Counted from the first letter of the stretch, positions 1-10,108 are shown. The stretch is 64,000 nucleotides of DNA from Candidatus Symbiopectobacterium sp. 'North America' (GCF_015762685.1 NZ_PEHF01000027.1:1-64000), one strand, 5' to 3'. Numbers and translations: made by a program. Notes: generated by a model from the sequence alone, not told the origin.

Positions 1-354
1 CGTCTTTATCGCTGGTTTTAAAGTTTTTTTTCGATAACGTCTTTGAGTGCCCGGCATTCCAGACTCAGATCGGCAAACATCTGTTTCAATCGTCGGTTTT
101 TGTCTTCAAGATCTTTCATCTTTTTGATATCAGACGCTTCCATACCCCCAAACTTTGCTTTCCAGTTGTAGTACGAGGCTTCAGATATTCCCGCTTCGCG
201 GCAAACGTCTTTGACGCTTCAACAGACTTCAAAACGGCGATGATCTGGTGTTCGGTGAACCGGGCTTTACGCATGGCGATCTCCTCAACGGGACATAATC
301 AGTATGTCAGAAGATCTCTAAAAGTGAATGGTTCGGTTTACCGGGATACTTACA
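1..354 (-). mobile_element. End of an IS3-family insertion sequence (truncated by window edge)
   Basis: The element runs off the left edge of the window. It contains an OrfA-type transposase gene read on the minus strand, and the A8 run just before the OrfA stop is the usual programmed -1 frameshift site feeding OrfB. The outer tip is probably near 350-354, where the minus strand reads TGTAAGTATCCCGGTAA; the matching inner end lies outside the window, so the inverted repeat cannot be verified. The family (IS3, IS407-like group) is assigned from the OrfA protein. Confidence 0.75.
18..274 (-). pseudogene. IS3-family transposase OrfA, frameshifted
   Basis: The reading begins MRKARFTEHQIIAVLKSVEA and, after a frame change near codon 20, continues VCREAGISEASYYNWKAKF and ends in a heptad-rich ALKDVIEKKL tail. 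This is the helix-turn-helix plus leucine-zipper layout of IS3-family OrfA (IS407-like group, normally about 88 residues). The distance from ATG to TAA is not a multiple of three, consistent with loss of a few bases where the family has a short Gly-Arg-Thr-like linker. OrfA is a DNA-binding subunit that becomes active transposase when fused to OrfB by -1 frameshifting. The frameshift makes this copy probably inactive. Confidence 0.75.
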
Positions 355-478
355 GCTTCAGCAGACGCAGCGGGCGGTTAAGCGGATGGTAAGCGAGGCG
401 GATGGAGTGCGGGACTGCTGTAGGTAAAAATGGCCGGAAGGATATAAGGATCACTTCCGGCTTTTTTATATAGATAAA
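355..478 (+). other. Coding tail remnant and terminator between IS and Rhs immunity gene
   Basis: Read on the plus strand, 355-426 encodes a short open tail ending RMVSEADGVRDCCR before TAG/TAA codons, as if the IS had cut off the rest of a gene. I do not recognise the protein. It is followed directly by the hairpin terminator at 433-467. Confidence 0.3.
433..467 (+). terminator. Rho-independent terminator
   Basis: The 8-bp stem GCCGGAAG/CTTCCGGC with a 13-nt loop is followed by six T residues on the plus strand. It would end transcription of the plus-strand remnant and separates it from the converging immunity gene. Confidence 0.7.
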
Positions 479-919
479 TTAATAAATAACTAAATTGCCT
501 TTAGGCCATTCACCATCCCAGCCGCAGGGTATATGCCCTGACTCGTAAACAGTAATGAGTCCATAGAAAAACAAGTCAAACTTTAATTTATCTTTATATA
601 CATCTTCCATTAAATAATTTACCAAGTCCCACTTAACGTTGTTCAGTATGATTTCATGCGAAATTAAATCTGATTTAATAGATGGAATGATCTCTCCATC
701 CAATATTTTTTTTGCTTCTTTTACCAAAGGATTCCAATTATGATATAAATCTGAGTATTTTATAGCTAACAAGCCTGTAATTTCGTTACCAGCTTCTAAT
801 GTGGTATTTTCCCATTTGACGCTATCAATGTGTTCAATAAAATCACTATCATTCTTAACTTGCCTGATAGAAGATAACAATGCTGGTTTTCCAACATGAT
901 CAAACCATTGGATATTCAT
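479..919 (-). CDS. Putative immunity protein for the Rhs C-terminal toxin
   Basis: This is a 146-residue acidic, AT-rich reading frame lying directly after the Rhs toxin tip. The start MNIQWFDHVGKP is chosen because it follows the toxin stop by about 12 bp and has an AGG ribosome-binding motif five bases upstream (GATAGGTTGATG). I do not recognise a named immunity family. Position is the main evidence: Rhs and CDI toxins are almost always followed by a small cognate immunity gene of low GC content. It has no signal peptide or membrane segment, consistent with neutralising a cytoplasmic nuclease. The frame is intact although most of the upstream cargo operon is broken. Confidence 0.65.
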   Translation of the reverse strand: MNIQWFDHVGKPALLSSIRQVKNDSDFIEHIDSVKWENTTLEAGNEITGLLAIKYSDLYHNWNPLVKEAKKILDGEIIPSIKSDLISHEIILNNVKWDLVNYLMEDVYKDKLKFDLFFYGLITVYESGHIPCGWDGEWPKGNLVIY

Positions 920-933
920 CAACCTATCGACTG

Positions 934-3171
934 CTAAACGCGATATTTTAATGGCTTCACCTGATTTATTCTTCCTGGAATTCTCGGCACTTCCATACAA
1001 CCAAGAGCACCATGCTGCACCCTATTTTGAATACTATATCTTACCGCCTGATTCACCTGATTAGGCTGCAAGCCTGCCGATTCGAGAGATCGTTTTAGGG
1101 CTTGAGTATACTGAGTATTGGTTGGTGCTTCTCTATATAATTCCCCACCTTTTCTATATTGATCCCAAAACTTCTCCATCGATCTATGAGCTTCATAATG
1201 CTGTGATCCCCGCTCGGTAAACGCATTTCCTTCTACTTTGATTGCTGCGCCTTGATCTCGTGGGATAACATCCCTAAACGCGGCATCCTGATTTAAGTGG
1301 TGAGACTGTCCGGGGCTTGGATCGTTTTTCAGTTGCCCATGTGGCCCCATCGCAGGACCTTTTTTCTCCAACCCAAAGGGATCACACCACATGAATGGAT
1401 TCGTTACGTAACCCTGTGGCCTAATCCCACCACCCAGGCCTATCGGGTCCGGCGAGAGATACTGCCCGCTATCCGCATCATACTAACGATGCCGGTTGTA
1501 GTAAAGCCCTGTCTCCGCATCGTACAACTGCCCCTGATAGCGCAATTCGCAGTACACTTCTTCGTTCGAAGCATCACCCAGATAGCGTCGCAATGCGATG
1601 GGCCGGCGCTCCTCCCGATGATTGCCCCACAGCGCCTGTTCACCCCGCCAGTGAACTTCTCCCTCCTCGCTGCACAGCTCGCGCGCCGTACCCGTCAAAT
1701 CCGTGACGATATAGTGCAACCGGGTAACATCGCCTTTTCCTTCCACCTGCGCCAGCGGCCGGAAACTCCCCGGTTCATACACCCACTGCACTGCCCGCGC
1801 CGATGTGCCATCCGCCAGATACTGCTGCTGCCCTACCAGTTGGTCTCCGTCCCAGCGGTAGGCTACCCGAGCTACCGCCTGCACTGAGGAGGCTTGCCCT
1901 TCGCGCACCTTGCTGACCCGGCGGCCAAAGGCATCATAACCATAAAGCCAACGCGCACCCTCCGGCAAACTGACTCGCACCAAACGGTCCTGCACATCCC
2001 ATTCGTAGTGCGTTTCCTTTGGCCGAAAACCGGGGCGCGTTTCACGTTTTATCGCCAGCCGACCGCAGTCGTCATAGCGATAGTGCGTGTAACCGCACTC
2101 AATAACGCGACCGGCTGCATCATAACGCGCCAGTGACTGCACCACCGCATCTTTCTGCGTCAGCGCTTCGCCCATACCGGGCGCTATCTGAGCAATTTCG
2201 CACAGGTTCTGTTCGCTGTCGTAACCGAACAGCCGTGCCTGACGACGGCGCCCTTCCTCCCGCCGCTCGGCCGTCACCTGCCCGGTACCTTTTAACCGGA
2301 AGGCCTGTTCCCCCCAGTGACTGCCACTGATGCCTGTCAGCCTGTCCAGCACATCATACTGGTAGTACCGCTCCAGCACGTCGTTGATCCGGCCATCCGC
2401 CCCTTCCAGCGCCTGGCGTTGCAGCAGCCCAGTCGGGCTCCACTCCTGGCGCAGCGCAAAACCGCTGCCGTTGCTGCGCCGCTGTTCTTCACCGGATGCG
2501 GTGTGGCTGAACTGCAACGGCTGGTGTGTGCCAATGCCCAGCGCCGTCACACGGCCTGATGCCCACGCCAGTTGTAACGGGGCCAGAATTCCTTCCACCC
2601 GGGAGCGCTGCCCGCTGGCATCATAGTCACTGGTGAGCACTTCACCGTTAACCGTTTCGGCAATCACCTGCCCTGCCCGGTTATTGCGCCCTGCGGCATC
2701 ATAGGCGTACAAAATGTGGCTGCCATCCGGGGCTAGGCGCTGCGTTAACCGGCCTGCCACATCGTAGTGATAGCGGTAGACCCGACCGTCATAATGGCGC
2801 TCTTCATTCAGGCGCCCACAGTGGTCAAAACCGTAAGTCCACTCCCGGCCCAAACTGTTGGTGACACCGGCAAACTCCGCCTGCGCATTGTAGTGATAGC
2901 GCACCGTGGCACCCAGCGGGTCGGTCGCTTCCAGCAGGTTGTCGAACGCGCCATAACGGAACTGATAGCGTTGTCCCAGCGCATCGGTCACTGCCGTCAG
3001 ATTACCCTCAACATCATAATCAAAGCGTGTTTCACTGCCGTCTTCGTACACCACTTTGGCGGGCGTATCGCGCGTGCCTTCATATTCCCAGCGACGGATT
3101 TGTACGCCTGTTTCATGAGCGATGTGGCGCTCGGTCAGGCGATCAATCGCGGCTTGATACAGGCGATCCAT
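934..3171 (-). pseudogene. Rhs core with C-terminal SHH-type nuclease toxin, amber-interrupted
   Basis: The 5' portion carries many YD-type repeats (for example [26 protein letters not shown]) typical of the Rhs cocoon, and ends with the family's [12 protein letters not shown] motif. The next codon is TAG at 1483-1485, where relatives have Tyr; the same frame then continues [16 protein letters not shown] and DPFGL, the cleavage boundary. The tip of about 150 residues contains [12 protein letters not shown] and [12 protein letters not shown], matching the Tox-SHH (HNH/EndoVII-like) nuclease pattern as I know it. Only about 600 core residues are present, against roughly 1200 in full Rhs proteins, and the frame is continuous upstream with a DUF4123 gene. 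PAAR and transmembrane N-terminal parts are missing. It probably cannot be made as a full toxin. Confidence 0.8.
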
Positions 3172-4041
3172 GCGACTTTTAATGCCGATGTTTTCTGGCT
3201 GCTACAGAAGAGGTTGCGCCCAAGGCTGTTGGGGAAAATCCGGCCCCAGTTCGGTGGCCAGTGCCAGCCAGCGCACAATGTCGCGATCGTTGTTGAACCC
3301 GCTTTGCTGCGCCTGTGCCATATGCTGGCGGGTAAAGTCCAGCAACGCTTCCTCTGGCGCATCCTTCCAACGCGTGTGATACGTGCGCAGATGCGCCGTA
3401 TAGCGCGCCAGTTCCTGCTGCTGTGCGGGTTCCAGCAGCGCTTGCCACTGCGCTGTGCTCAGTTGACGCGGCAGGTTATCCGGCACCGAATGCGGTTCAC
3501 GCGCCGTCAGAGTCAGGGCCTGAACGCGGCCTGATGGCGCAATATCGCATTAGCTGGCGACCGGGCCATAGAGGGCATTGGCCTCTTGTGCCGTGCTGAC
3601 AGCGAGCAATGCATTCACCACCTGCCAGTCACCGATACGCAGAATGGCGTTCTCGCCAGAAGGCAGCGAAATCAGACTCCAATGACGCAAGTGCTTCACC
3701 AGCGCCATCAGTTGATCGTGCGGTGCATAGGCCAGCATAAACCACGCCAGTTGCATTCCCATGCCCCAGCCGTCCTGTATCAACAGATGCTCTCGCACCT
3801 TTGTCCAGTTGGCGCTGTGCACCGGAATGCAATAAGGCGAGATGCTCGCGTGCTCGCGACCAGCCTCGCCCCAATACACACGAGTTTGATCCAAGTTGCC
3901 TCCCCAGCGTTCAGCCAGCCAGGGCACGGGATCGTTAAGTGCGGCCTCCGCAATCACAAAGCAGCCGCCCTGAGCCAGACGTGCTTGCCAGGCGGCGTCA
4001 TCTTCCTCAACTAACGCTAAAAACGGTGGGGAAACACTCAC
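3172..4041 (-). pseudogene. DUF4123 T6SS adaptor, two nonsense codons, fused in frame to rhs
   Basis: A GTG start at 4039-4041 follows a strong GGAGGT ribosome-binding site by six bases and opens VSVSPPFLALVEEDD. The body (IGDWQVVNALLAVST, NALYGPVAS) resembles the DUF4123 chaperone/adaptor domain that loads effectors onto VgrG. The frame is interrupted by TAA at 3550-3552 and TAG at 3202-3204, both flanked by perfectly family-like sequence. The same frame runs without a terminator into the middle of the Rhs core; the boundary lies somewhere near 3100-3190. This suggests a deletion that removed the 3' end of this gene and the 5' half of rhs. The start overlaps the end of the upstream adaptor by 35 bp. 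Confidence 0.7.
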
Positions 4042-4984
4042 AGCGTAACCTCCGAAATGTCGGGTAAATCGCCCGCATCCAACCTGGGCGATGATAATGA
4101 AGACGCATACTGTCAAGGTGTTCAGGCACGGACTTAAAAATCCGCAAGCTGTCTGCCAGCGAGTAGCGTTCGGTGAGATGGATAAAAGCCGTATGGTGAT
4201 AAAACTCGCTGCCCAATACCCAACGGTGTGCGGACCAGGCCTCGCACTCTGCTTCGCCAGCGAAGGGGTAATACTGTTTTGCCAGCGCAATACCACTGGG
4301 AAAGCGCTGTTTGACCACCGCGATATCAAGCGGAAACGCCGTGAGTGTGCTCGCATAGAGAAAGAGTTCATTGGCCAAACGGTGCAGGCGGTTGTCATGC
4401 GCCAGCAGCGCATACTGCTCTGGCGTAAGTTGAATCTGATAGAACGTATCGGCGTGTATGGTTGCCGGTGTATCTTGCTGCGCCAACAGGCGATAGCACC
4501 GCTTATCATCATCAATCATGGGGAGATAGATCTGTGTCATCGGGCCAAGAAACGCCCGCTGCGCCAGCGCATCCAGAGTGTGCCACCAACCGGAGAGCAC
4601 TGCGGGTGCATCGCTGCGAAAAATCGCTAATGTTCCCTCCGGCCACAGGCAGGAAATACGCTGCTGCCAAAGTTCTGCGGCCTGTTGCAGCGTCAATGGG
4701 CCACTGAACAGCGTCACCCCGCCGTGCCCCGCCGCAGCGGTTTCCTCCAGCCAGTGCTCCAGCGTTTCTCCCGCTTTGCCCTCATCTACCTGAACCACCA
4801 GAGGAGCCCAGCGCTGCCACGCTTCTGCTTGCGGCGTAAAATGCAACTGCCGCCAGAGTCCCGCCGCAGCGGGCTAAAATGCCTGCCAATATTCGGGCAG
4901 TTCCGGATAATCCAGCAGGGATATCACGGCGTACAAGGGTGCTGCACGCTGGCTGATGTCAAACAGGGTAAAGCCGTTTGTCAT
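4007..4984 (-). pseudogene. First DUF4123 T6SS adaptor, amber at codon 37
   Basis: The start MTNGFTLFDISQRAAPLYAV is followed by YAVISLLDYPELPEYWQAF and then TAG at 4874-4876, after which the frame continues PAAAGLWRQLHFTPQ to a natural TGA at 4007. The N-terminal half has the DUF4123 arrangement: WAPLVVQVD, a lone HWLEE helix, and IFRSDAPAVLSGWW. The family loads PAAR or Rhs effectors onto the VgrG spike. A single Tyr-to-stop substitution explains the interruption. Internal start codons downstream could give an N-terminally truncated 279-residue product, so residual function is possible but unlikely. It is the first of two tandem DUF4123 genes. Confidence 0.65.
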
Positions 4985-5007
4985 CGTTATTATGTTTTCT
5001 GAATTCG

Positions 5008-5970
5008 TCATGTTTTGTGGAATACATTCGTCGCTAACGCGTGAATGTGAGGTGCCGGGAAGTGTCCTGCGCCGAAAAAACGCAGGACAAAACGTAATAG
5101 CAAGGTGACAAAAAGATTCAAATGGGTTGTGAGGTTACGGCGTGTGGCCTTTTTCCCACTGTGCGCGCATCTGCGCCGGAGAGCGCGGCGGGAAGAACAC
5201 ACCTTTATCCCGCAATTGCTGCTGCACCTCAGCCAGGGATATTCCGGTGATTGCTGCGCCATAATGGATACTCTTTCGTACACGCGCCATGCCAGACTGC
5301 TTCCCGTCGCGGAATAGGTTTCTACCTGCGCGCCCTGCTCAATCAGCCAGTGCACCATCTGATATTTGTTCAAATAAGCGGCGTAATGCACACTGGTGGT
5401 TTTCGCCTCATCGGCCAGCTCGATATCAGCACCGCGCGCCACCAGCAGTCGCACATTGTCCCAGCGATCTTCACTGATGGCAGCAAACAGCGCGGGTTGT
5501 CCACGCCGGCCGATGGCATTCGGGTTACCACCTGCATCCAGTATGAGGCGCAGCCATTCGGGATCTTTCGCTCTCGCAAGGGTATTGACCGCGCTATCAC
5601 CGGCGCCATCTTTGAAATTGGGATCGGCCCCCAGCGTCAGCGCCCGTTGCACTGCACGTTTATCCTGGGTTTGATAGATGAGCCATTGCAGCGGCGTCAC
5701 CCCCTCTTTGCCCTGCACATTGAGATCGGCTCCGTGACTCAGCGAATAACGGGCTCCTGCCGCGTCACCGTTTTGAATGCTGTGCAACACCGCCACCACT
5801 GAGGGGGAAAACAGTTCACTGGCATCCATACTGTGCCCTACTGCCTGACAAGCCGTAAGCAGCCCGATCAGCACTGCTCCCAACCATGCCGCCCGCGTAT
5901 GGCCGGTTAGCCCAACAGCAGGCCATAATCCACGGCGCGGTAGCGCTTTGTTTCTGACTAACCATTGCAT
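5008..5970 (-). pseudogene. Ankyrin-repeat lipoprotein, candidate immunity for the PAAR-lipase; 3' frameshift
   Basis: The N-terminus has a basic region, a hydrophobic helix and a lipobox (GLLTAC), so the product should be a periplasmic lipoprotein. Ankyrin-type repeats follow (GADLNVQGKEGVTPLQWL, GGNPNAIGRRGQPALFAA, GADIELADEAKTTSVHYA). After PEYPWL the frame changes: a 4-bp loss in a GGCTG-type repeat near 5226-5238 replaces the expected AEVQQQLRDKGVFF tail, which would stop at 5135, with a basic tail ending at 5008. The start codon overlaps the stop of the PAAR-lipase gene by one base. In known T6SS lipase modules a periplasmic immunity lipoprotein, often with repeats, sits beside the effector, which supports that role by inference. 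Most of the fold is retained. Confidence 0.65.
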
Positions 5971-7340
5971 TACATCCCCCCGAAGGTGCTGGTGATTTGT
6001 CCGATGTCTTCTTTTTTCTGGTTTTCAATATCGGCAATCACCTGATCCATACCGTGACGGGCCAATGGCGATCCGCCGGAATCCGGTAGAGATAACATCT
6101 CTCCGCTCGCTTTCGGCAACGCGCCGTCCAGTAACTTGACCACACCCATCACACCGCCGATTGCAGCGCCGGCATTGCCGCCAATTAATGCTCCCGCCCC
6201 GGAAAGCAAGCCCTGCAACAATGGGGTAGCGTAGTTTTGCACCAGGGTGAGGATCTCACCATCCACCGCCTGCGTTTTAATCAGCGTAGCGGTATCTACC
6301 AGCGATGTCCCTCCAGCACGCGCCACCGTGTTTTCATGCAATCCCGCTGCGTTAAAGGTAAACCCCGGCAGTTTGGTGACGCTGACGGCAGCGGAAGCCA
6401 GCCCGCCGCCCAGCGAATGACCAACAATTACCGGAGCTGGAGAGATCACATCCTTTACCTTGGTTGCCAAATACATCGCCTGGTTGTATTGATCGGATTT
6501 CATCCCCATCCCCTGGCTGGCATTCGTCACCCAATCTTGCACGCCGGTCACCGCATTGTTGTTGCCCCGGTAAGTCAGCATGGTTTCTCCATTCACCGCT
6601 GATTTAAGCAGTGCTGCACCAAAGCCGGTTTTGCTATCGGTAAAGTCGCTCGCTGCCAAGCCGGGCAGCTTGCTGGTATCCAACAGTTCCAGCCCGACGG
6701 GTGCTTTCGGTAATTTATCCATTACACCACGCCGGAATTCGTCCACCGAATAAACATACTGTGCAGCTTCCGCTCGCAGAATATTGTCGTTGTTGAACGC
6801 CTGACGTTTCGCTGGATCCACCAATCCCTGCAGGGATGTCGCCTCGGTTGCCAGTTTGGCGCGCGCCAGATAGCGATCTTTGCGTTGCGCCAACGTCAAC
6901 AGCTCATCCAACATCGGCAACTCCGCCGATTGTGCCCACTCCATCAGCGTAGGCAATAGCATCGGCGTCAAGGCCAGCAGTGGTGCACGATTTTTTGCGG
7001 ACTGTTCCGCGCACGCTTTGACCGGAGACTGATAAGGCGTACTACCAATAATCACATCGCCGCTGCCTGCGGCGACGGAACCACCGCAGCCGATAGCGTC
7101 ACCAACCCGTGCCGCCAGTTTGCCATTGATGATGACATTCCCCGATCCGGCTGAAATGGCACGATCGTGAATACCGTGCGGCATATTCGGGCACGGACAC
7201 GCGTGGAGCAGCACCGCATCGCCTTTACGGGCTGCGGGCTTTCCATTAATGATGACATCGCCGCTTCCGGCGATAATCGGCGTGGCGGGAAAACAACCGT
7301 GACCGGCACAGCTGTCCCCCAGTCGTGCTGCACTGGGCAT
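5970..7340 (-). CDS. PAAR-domain T6SS lipase effector (Tle-like)
   Basis: Residues 1-100 form a PAAR domain with the repeated AGSGDVIINGKPAARKGD-type turns that sharpen the VgrG spike and bind metal through Cys/His. Residues about 240-400 form an alpha/beta-hydrolase of class 3 lipase type, with the nucleophile elbow GHSLGG placing Ser309 as the catalytic serine. A glycine-rich hydrophobic segment (about 390-425) could aid membrane contact. The 456-residue frame is intact and begins 9 bp after the vgrG stop, so it belongs to the same operon. The inferred role is a phospholipase delivered into rival cells through VgrG. The downstream ankyrin lipoprotein is its likely immunity partner. The spike that would carry it is broken. 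Confidence 0.8.
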   Translation of the reverse strand: MPSAARLGDSCAGHGCFPATPIIAGSGDVIINGKPAARKGDAVLLHACPCPNMPHGIHDRAISAGSGNVIINGKLAARVGDAIGCGGSVAAGSGDVIIGSTPYQSPVKACAEQSAKNRAPLLALTPMLLPTLMEWAQSAELPMLDELLTLAQRKDRYLARAKLATEATSLQGLVDPAKRQAFNNDNILRAEAAQYVYSVDEFRRGVMDKLPKAPVGLELLDTSKLPGLAASDFTDSKTGFGAALLKSAVNGETMLTYRGNNNAVTGVQDWVTNASQGMGMKSDQYNQAMYLATKVKDVISPAPVIVGHSLGGGLASAAVSVTKLPGFTFNAAGLHENTVARAGGTSLVDTATLIKTQAVDGEILTLVQNYATPLLQGLLSGAGALIGGNAGAAIGGVMGVVKLLDGALPKASGEMLSLPDSGGSPLARHGMDQVIADIENQKKEDIGQITSTFGGM

Positions 7341-7349
7341 GCTCTCTCC

Positions 7350-9386
7350 TTAGCGTCTGTCCGGTGCGTCGGGCAACGTGGGGGCGCTCGGTGTCTCGGG
7401 CGCAATGGAGACTGGCACGGTGCCCGCCCCCGCTGAACCACCATCGTTAATTTTGACCAGGGTGCCGGAAATGGTGACACCCGCACTGTCAATTTTGATA
7501 AACCCGCCGGGCGCTTTGATGGTTAATGCCTGGCCGGCTTCCAGCACAATATCCGCCGCTTTCAGGTAGCTGTCGGTGTTAACTAAAACCCGTTGATGCG
7601 CGCCGATCAGCGTCTCTTCGGAGCCAGTGATGGTCGACTGTCGACTCCCTTCGATATGACTCACCTCCCCACCGCCGATAAAGCGTTTCAGCGACTGGCC
7701 GATACGCTGGATAACGTTGCGACCAATGGTTTGGTGATGGTCCTGGCCGATTTGCTCGAAATCATCCTGACCAACAGTGCGGTGACGATGGCGGTCAACG
7801 CGCTGAAACTGGTCCTGCGCCACGCTCAGGTGTTGGTCACGTCCGATGCTTTTCCGGTGAATATTGTTCACCACCGTGTCGCGATCCTTCTGCGCATGCA
7901 GATAGATCTGCTCACACGTGGCTTCATCTTCAAAACGCAATTCGTTAAAACCGCTGCCCTTGTGCGTGTCGGTGCGCAACGTGGTACGCGTCTTGTGCTC
8001 CGGCAACAAATACAGCGTCGGGTTGGTGGCATGGAAGGTGCGCCCGGTGATGATGGGCTGATCGGGATCCCCTTCCAAAAAGCTGACGATCACTTCATGC
8101 CCAATGCGCGGGATAGCAATCAAACCATACTGACCGCCCGCCCAGTCCTGACTGACACGCACCCAGCAGGAACTTTGATCATCACTGACACCTTAACGAT
8201 CCCAGGGGAATTGCAGTTTGACGCGGTCAAAATTATCGCAGTAGATCTCCTCGCCTGCCGGACCGACCACTGTCGCAATCTGTGGGCCGTCCACCATCGG
8301 CTTAAACGAGAGGTTCGAACGCCAGGTCGTACTGGCTTTCGCCACAGAGAATGCGTTGCTTATCGTCGTGGGCTCGCCCCCACTCTCATCTTCCAAAGCC
8401 TGAGGCTGCTGACCAACATGCGTTACTGACACCGTTTGCCACACGATGTTGAGCGCCTGTTGTGGATGCTCCGTCAGCGTAAACGTGTTGCCGGGCATCA
8501 ATGCCGCACAGTTGGATTCTCCGGTGGCGGTAACGGCGTCGGCACGCAGCGCATCCAGACGGAAAGCGCTAAATGCCTTACCGCTCGGGTCCTGTTTAAA
8601 ACGGCCCGGATAATCATAGTGCTGGTATGTTTCGCGCTGATGAGCCAAATCCCAGCTCAGATTGTTGTGCATCAATCCATAAGAGGGGGTTTTAAAGCTG
8701 TAGTCTTTCAGCGCAACTTCCGCCGTACTGACGCGTTCCGCATAGTGAAAACGCCTGACGTAAGCGCCTTCAGACAATCCCTGTGTCGCCAGATTCAAAA
8801 ACAGCTTAGGGCCTTTCTCCAACGCACCCGCATCATTGGCGAACACCACCCGGTGTTTGCCTGCTTCATACTCATGGAAGAAATACATTCCCTCTTCCGC
8901 TGCCAGACGGCTGATAAATGCCAGATCGCTTTCACGATACTGTACGCAATATTCGCGCTCAGCATGTTCGTGGCGCAGCGCAAAAGCGAAATCAGTAATA
9001 CCCGTTTCCTGCAACAAGGTGCTGATAATGGCATCCGGCTTCTGCGATTGGAAAATGCGCGCGTTGGTGCGCAGGCCCGCGCGCCACAAAGCCGGACGCA
9101 TCTCAGCCTGATAGAGGGTGCGACGAAAACCGGTATCGCCTTGGGTAAAGGCACTGACGATGCCGCTGACGCGACGCTGAAGTTCACCTTCGAACTATAC
9201 CAACAGTTCGCAGGGCTGATCCAACACGGCGCTGAAATCAATATCTGGATGAGCACTGGCCAGATTCAGTGACAAGCTAAAGGGACGATTCAATCCCTCA
9301 TCAAGCCTGAAGTCCACCACCGCAAACGTGCTTGCTGGCAGCGTGCCGAGTGTCACGGTGAACTGTAATCCTGTGCTGTTTGCCAC
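7350..9386 (-). pseudogene. vgrG: VgrG T6SS spike protein, two nonsense codons
   Basis: One frame of 678 codons encodes a complete VgrG: N-terminal gp27-like domain ([30 protein letters not shown]), the gp5-like OB segment (LQFPWDR followed by [17 protein letters not shown]), and a beta-helix tail rich in [13 protein letters not shown]-like repeats. TAG at 9195-9197 lies in ELLV-stop-FEGEL and TAA at 8193-8195 lies in PWDR-stop-GVSDD, both where relatives have Tyr. No frameshift is seen. VgrG trimers tip the T6SS tube and carry PAAR effectors. Without readthrough no functional spike could be made, so downstream effectors would be stranded unless another vgrG exists elsewhere. Confidence 0.9.
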
Positions 9387-9554
9387 CTGTTCTCTCCTTA
9401 TTATTTCGCCCTACCATGGCTACCGCACTCCCCGATGGCTGACCGGTTCGTCGTCGTTTCTGTCATGACGCTGTGCGTTGGGTTAACCCAGTGCACAGCA
9501 CCCGTGCTTGTTGTGGTGCTGATGAATCAAAACGGTTGCAGTAACAAACGCAGA

Positions 9555-9577
9555 AAACCCGGCACATGGCCGGGTTA
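9555..9577 (-). terminator. Hairpin terminator after hcp
   Basis: The stem AACCCGGC/GCCGGGTT downstream of the hcp stop is followed on the minus strand by a short T-containing tract. It would partly separate the abundant hcp message from vgrG. Confidence 0.5.
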
Positions 9578-9588
9578 TACATCTGCGC

Positions 9589-10108
9589 TTAGGCTTCGAC
9601 TGGCGCACGCCAGTCGTCAGAACCAGAGGTTCCGGCAACGGTGTACTCCCAGTCGATTTTGCGGTAGGCCAGAGACACTTCGATAAGCTGGGTATAGTCC
9701 AGTTTTGACGGGTCCTGGCAGTGTGGCATCTGGCAGTTGATGTCCACGATGGTGGCGTCGGTCAGCACGGTGGAGAAGAAGTGCTCCTGTTTGCCTTCCA
9801 CAGAGGTGCGATACCACTTCAGGGTCACGGTCGGCAGCATTTCACCAGAGGCCAGCGCGTTGTACATCAGCGGGACGGATTTGTTCAACGCGACGGTGAA
9901 TTTGAACGGTTTGTGGACGCGTTGACCAGAAGGCTGGCCTAATTGCGGATCAGTCGGAACGGTGACAACGTGTTTGAATTCCTGTACCAGCATTTCATCT
10001 TCGTGGCCCTGCACGTAGATGTTGCCGACGGAGTCAGAGGTGAAGGTACATGCGGTGATATTGCCCTGTGTTTTTCCTTCGATGCTGATGATAGCATGGA
10101 GTTGGCAT
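9589..10108 (-). pseudogene. hcp: Hcp T6SS tube protein, +1 frameshift at codon 7
   Basis: The start MPTPCY is correct for the family and has a GGAGC ribosome-binding motif. One extra base near 10090 shifts the frame immediately afterwards; restoring it gives ISIEGKTQGNIT, then the conserved body (VQGHEDEMLVQEFKHVV, HKPFKFTVALNKSVP, IDWEYTVAGTSGSDDWRAP). The total span of 520 bp is one more than a multiple of three, matching a single insertion. Hcp forms the hexameric tube that carries effectors. The body is open from an internal GTG near 10014, but without the N-terminal strand a working ring is unlikely. Confidence 0.85.

Noticed and set aside
1297-4630. Long plus-strand open frames opposite rhs and the DUF4123 genes
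   Set aside because: They are antisense to clearly coding, family-matching minus-strand sequence and result from GC-rich codon use.
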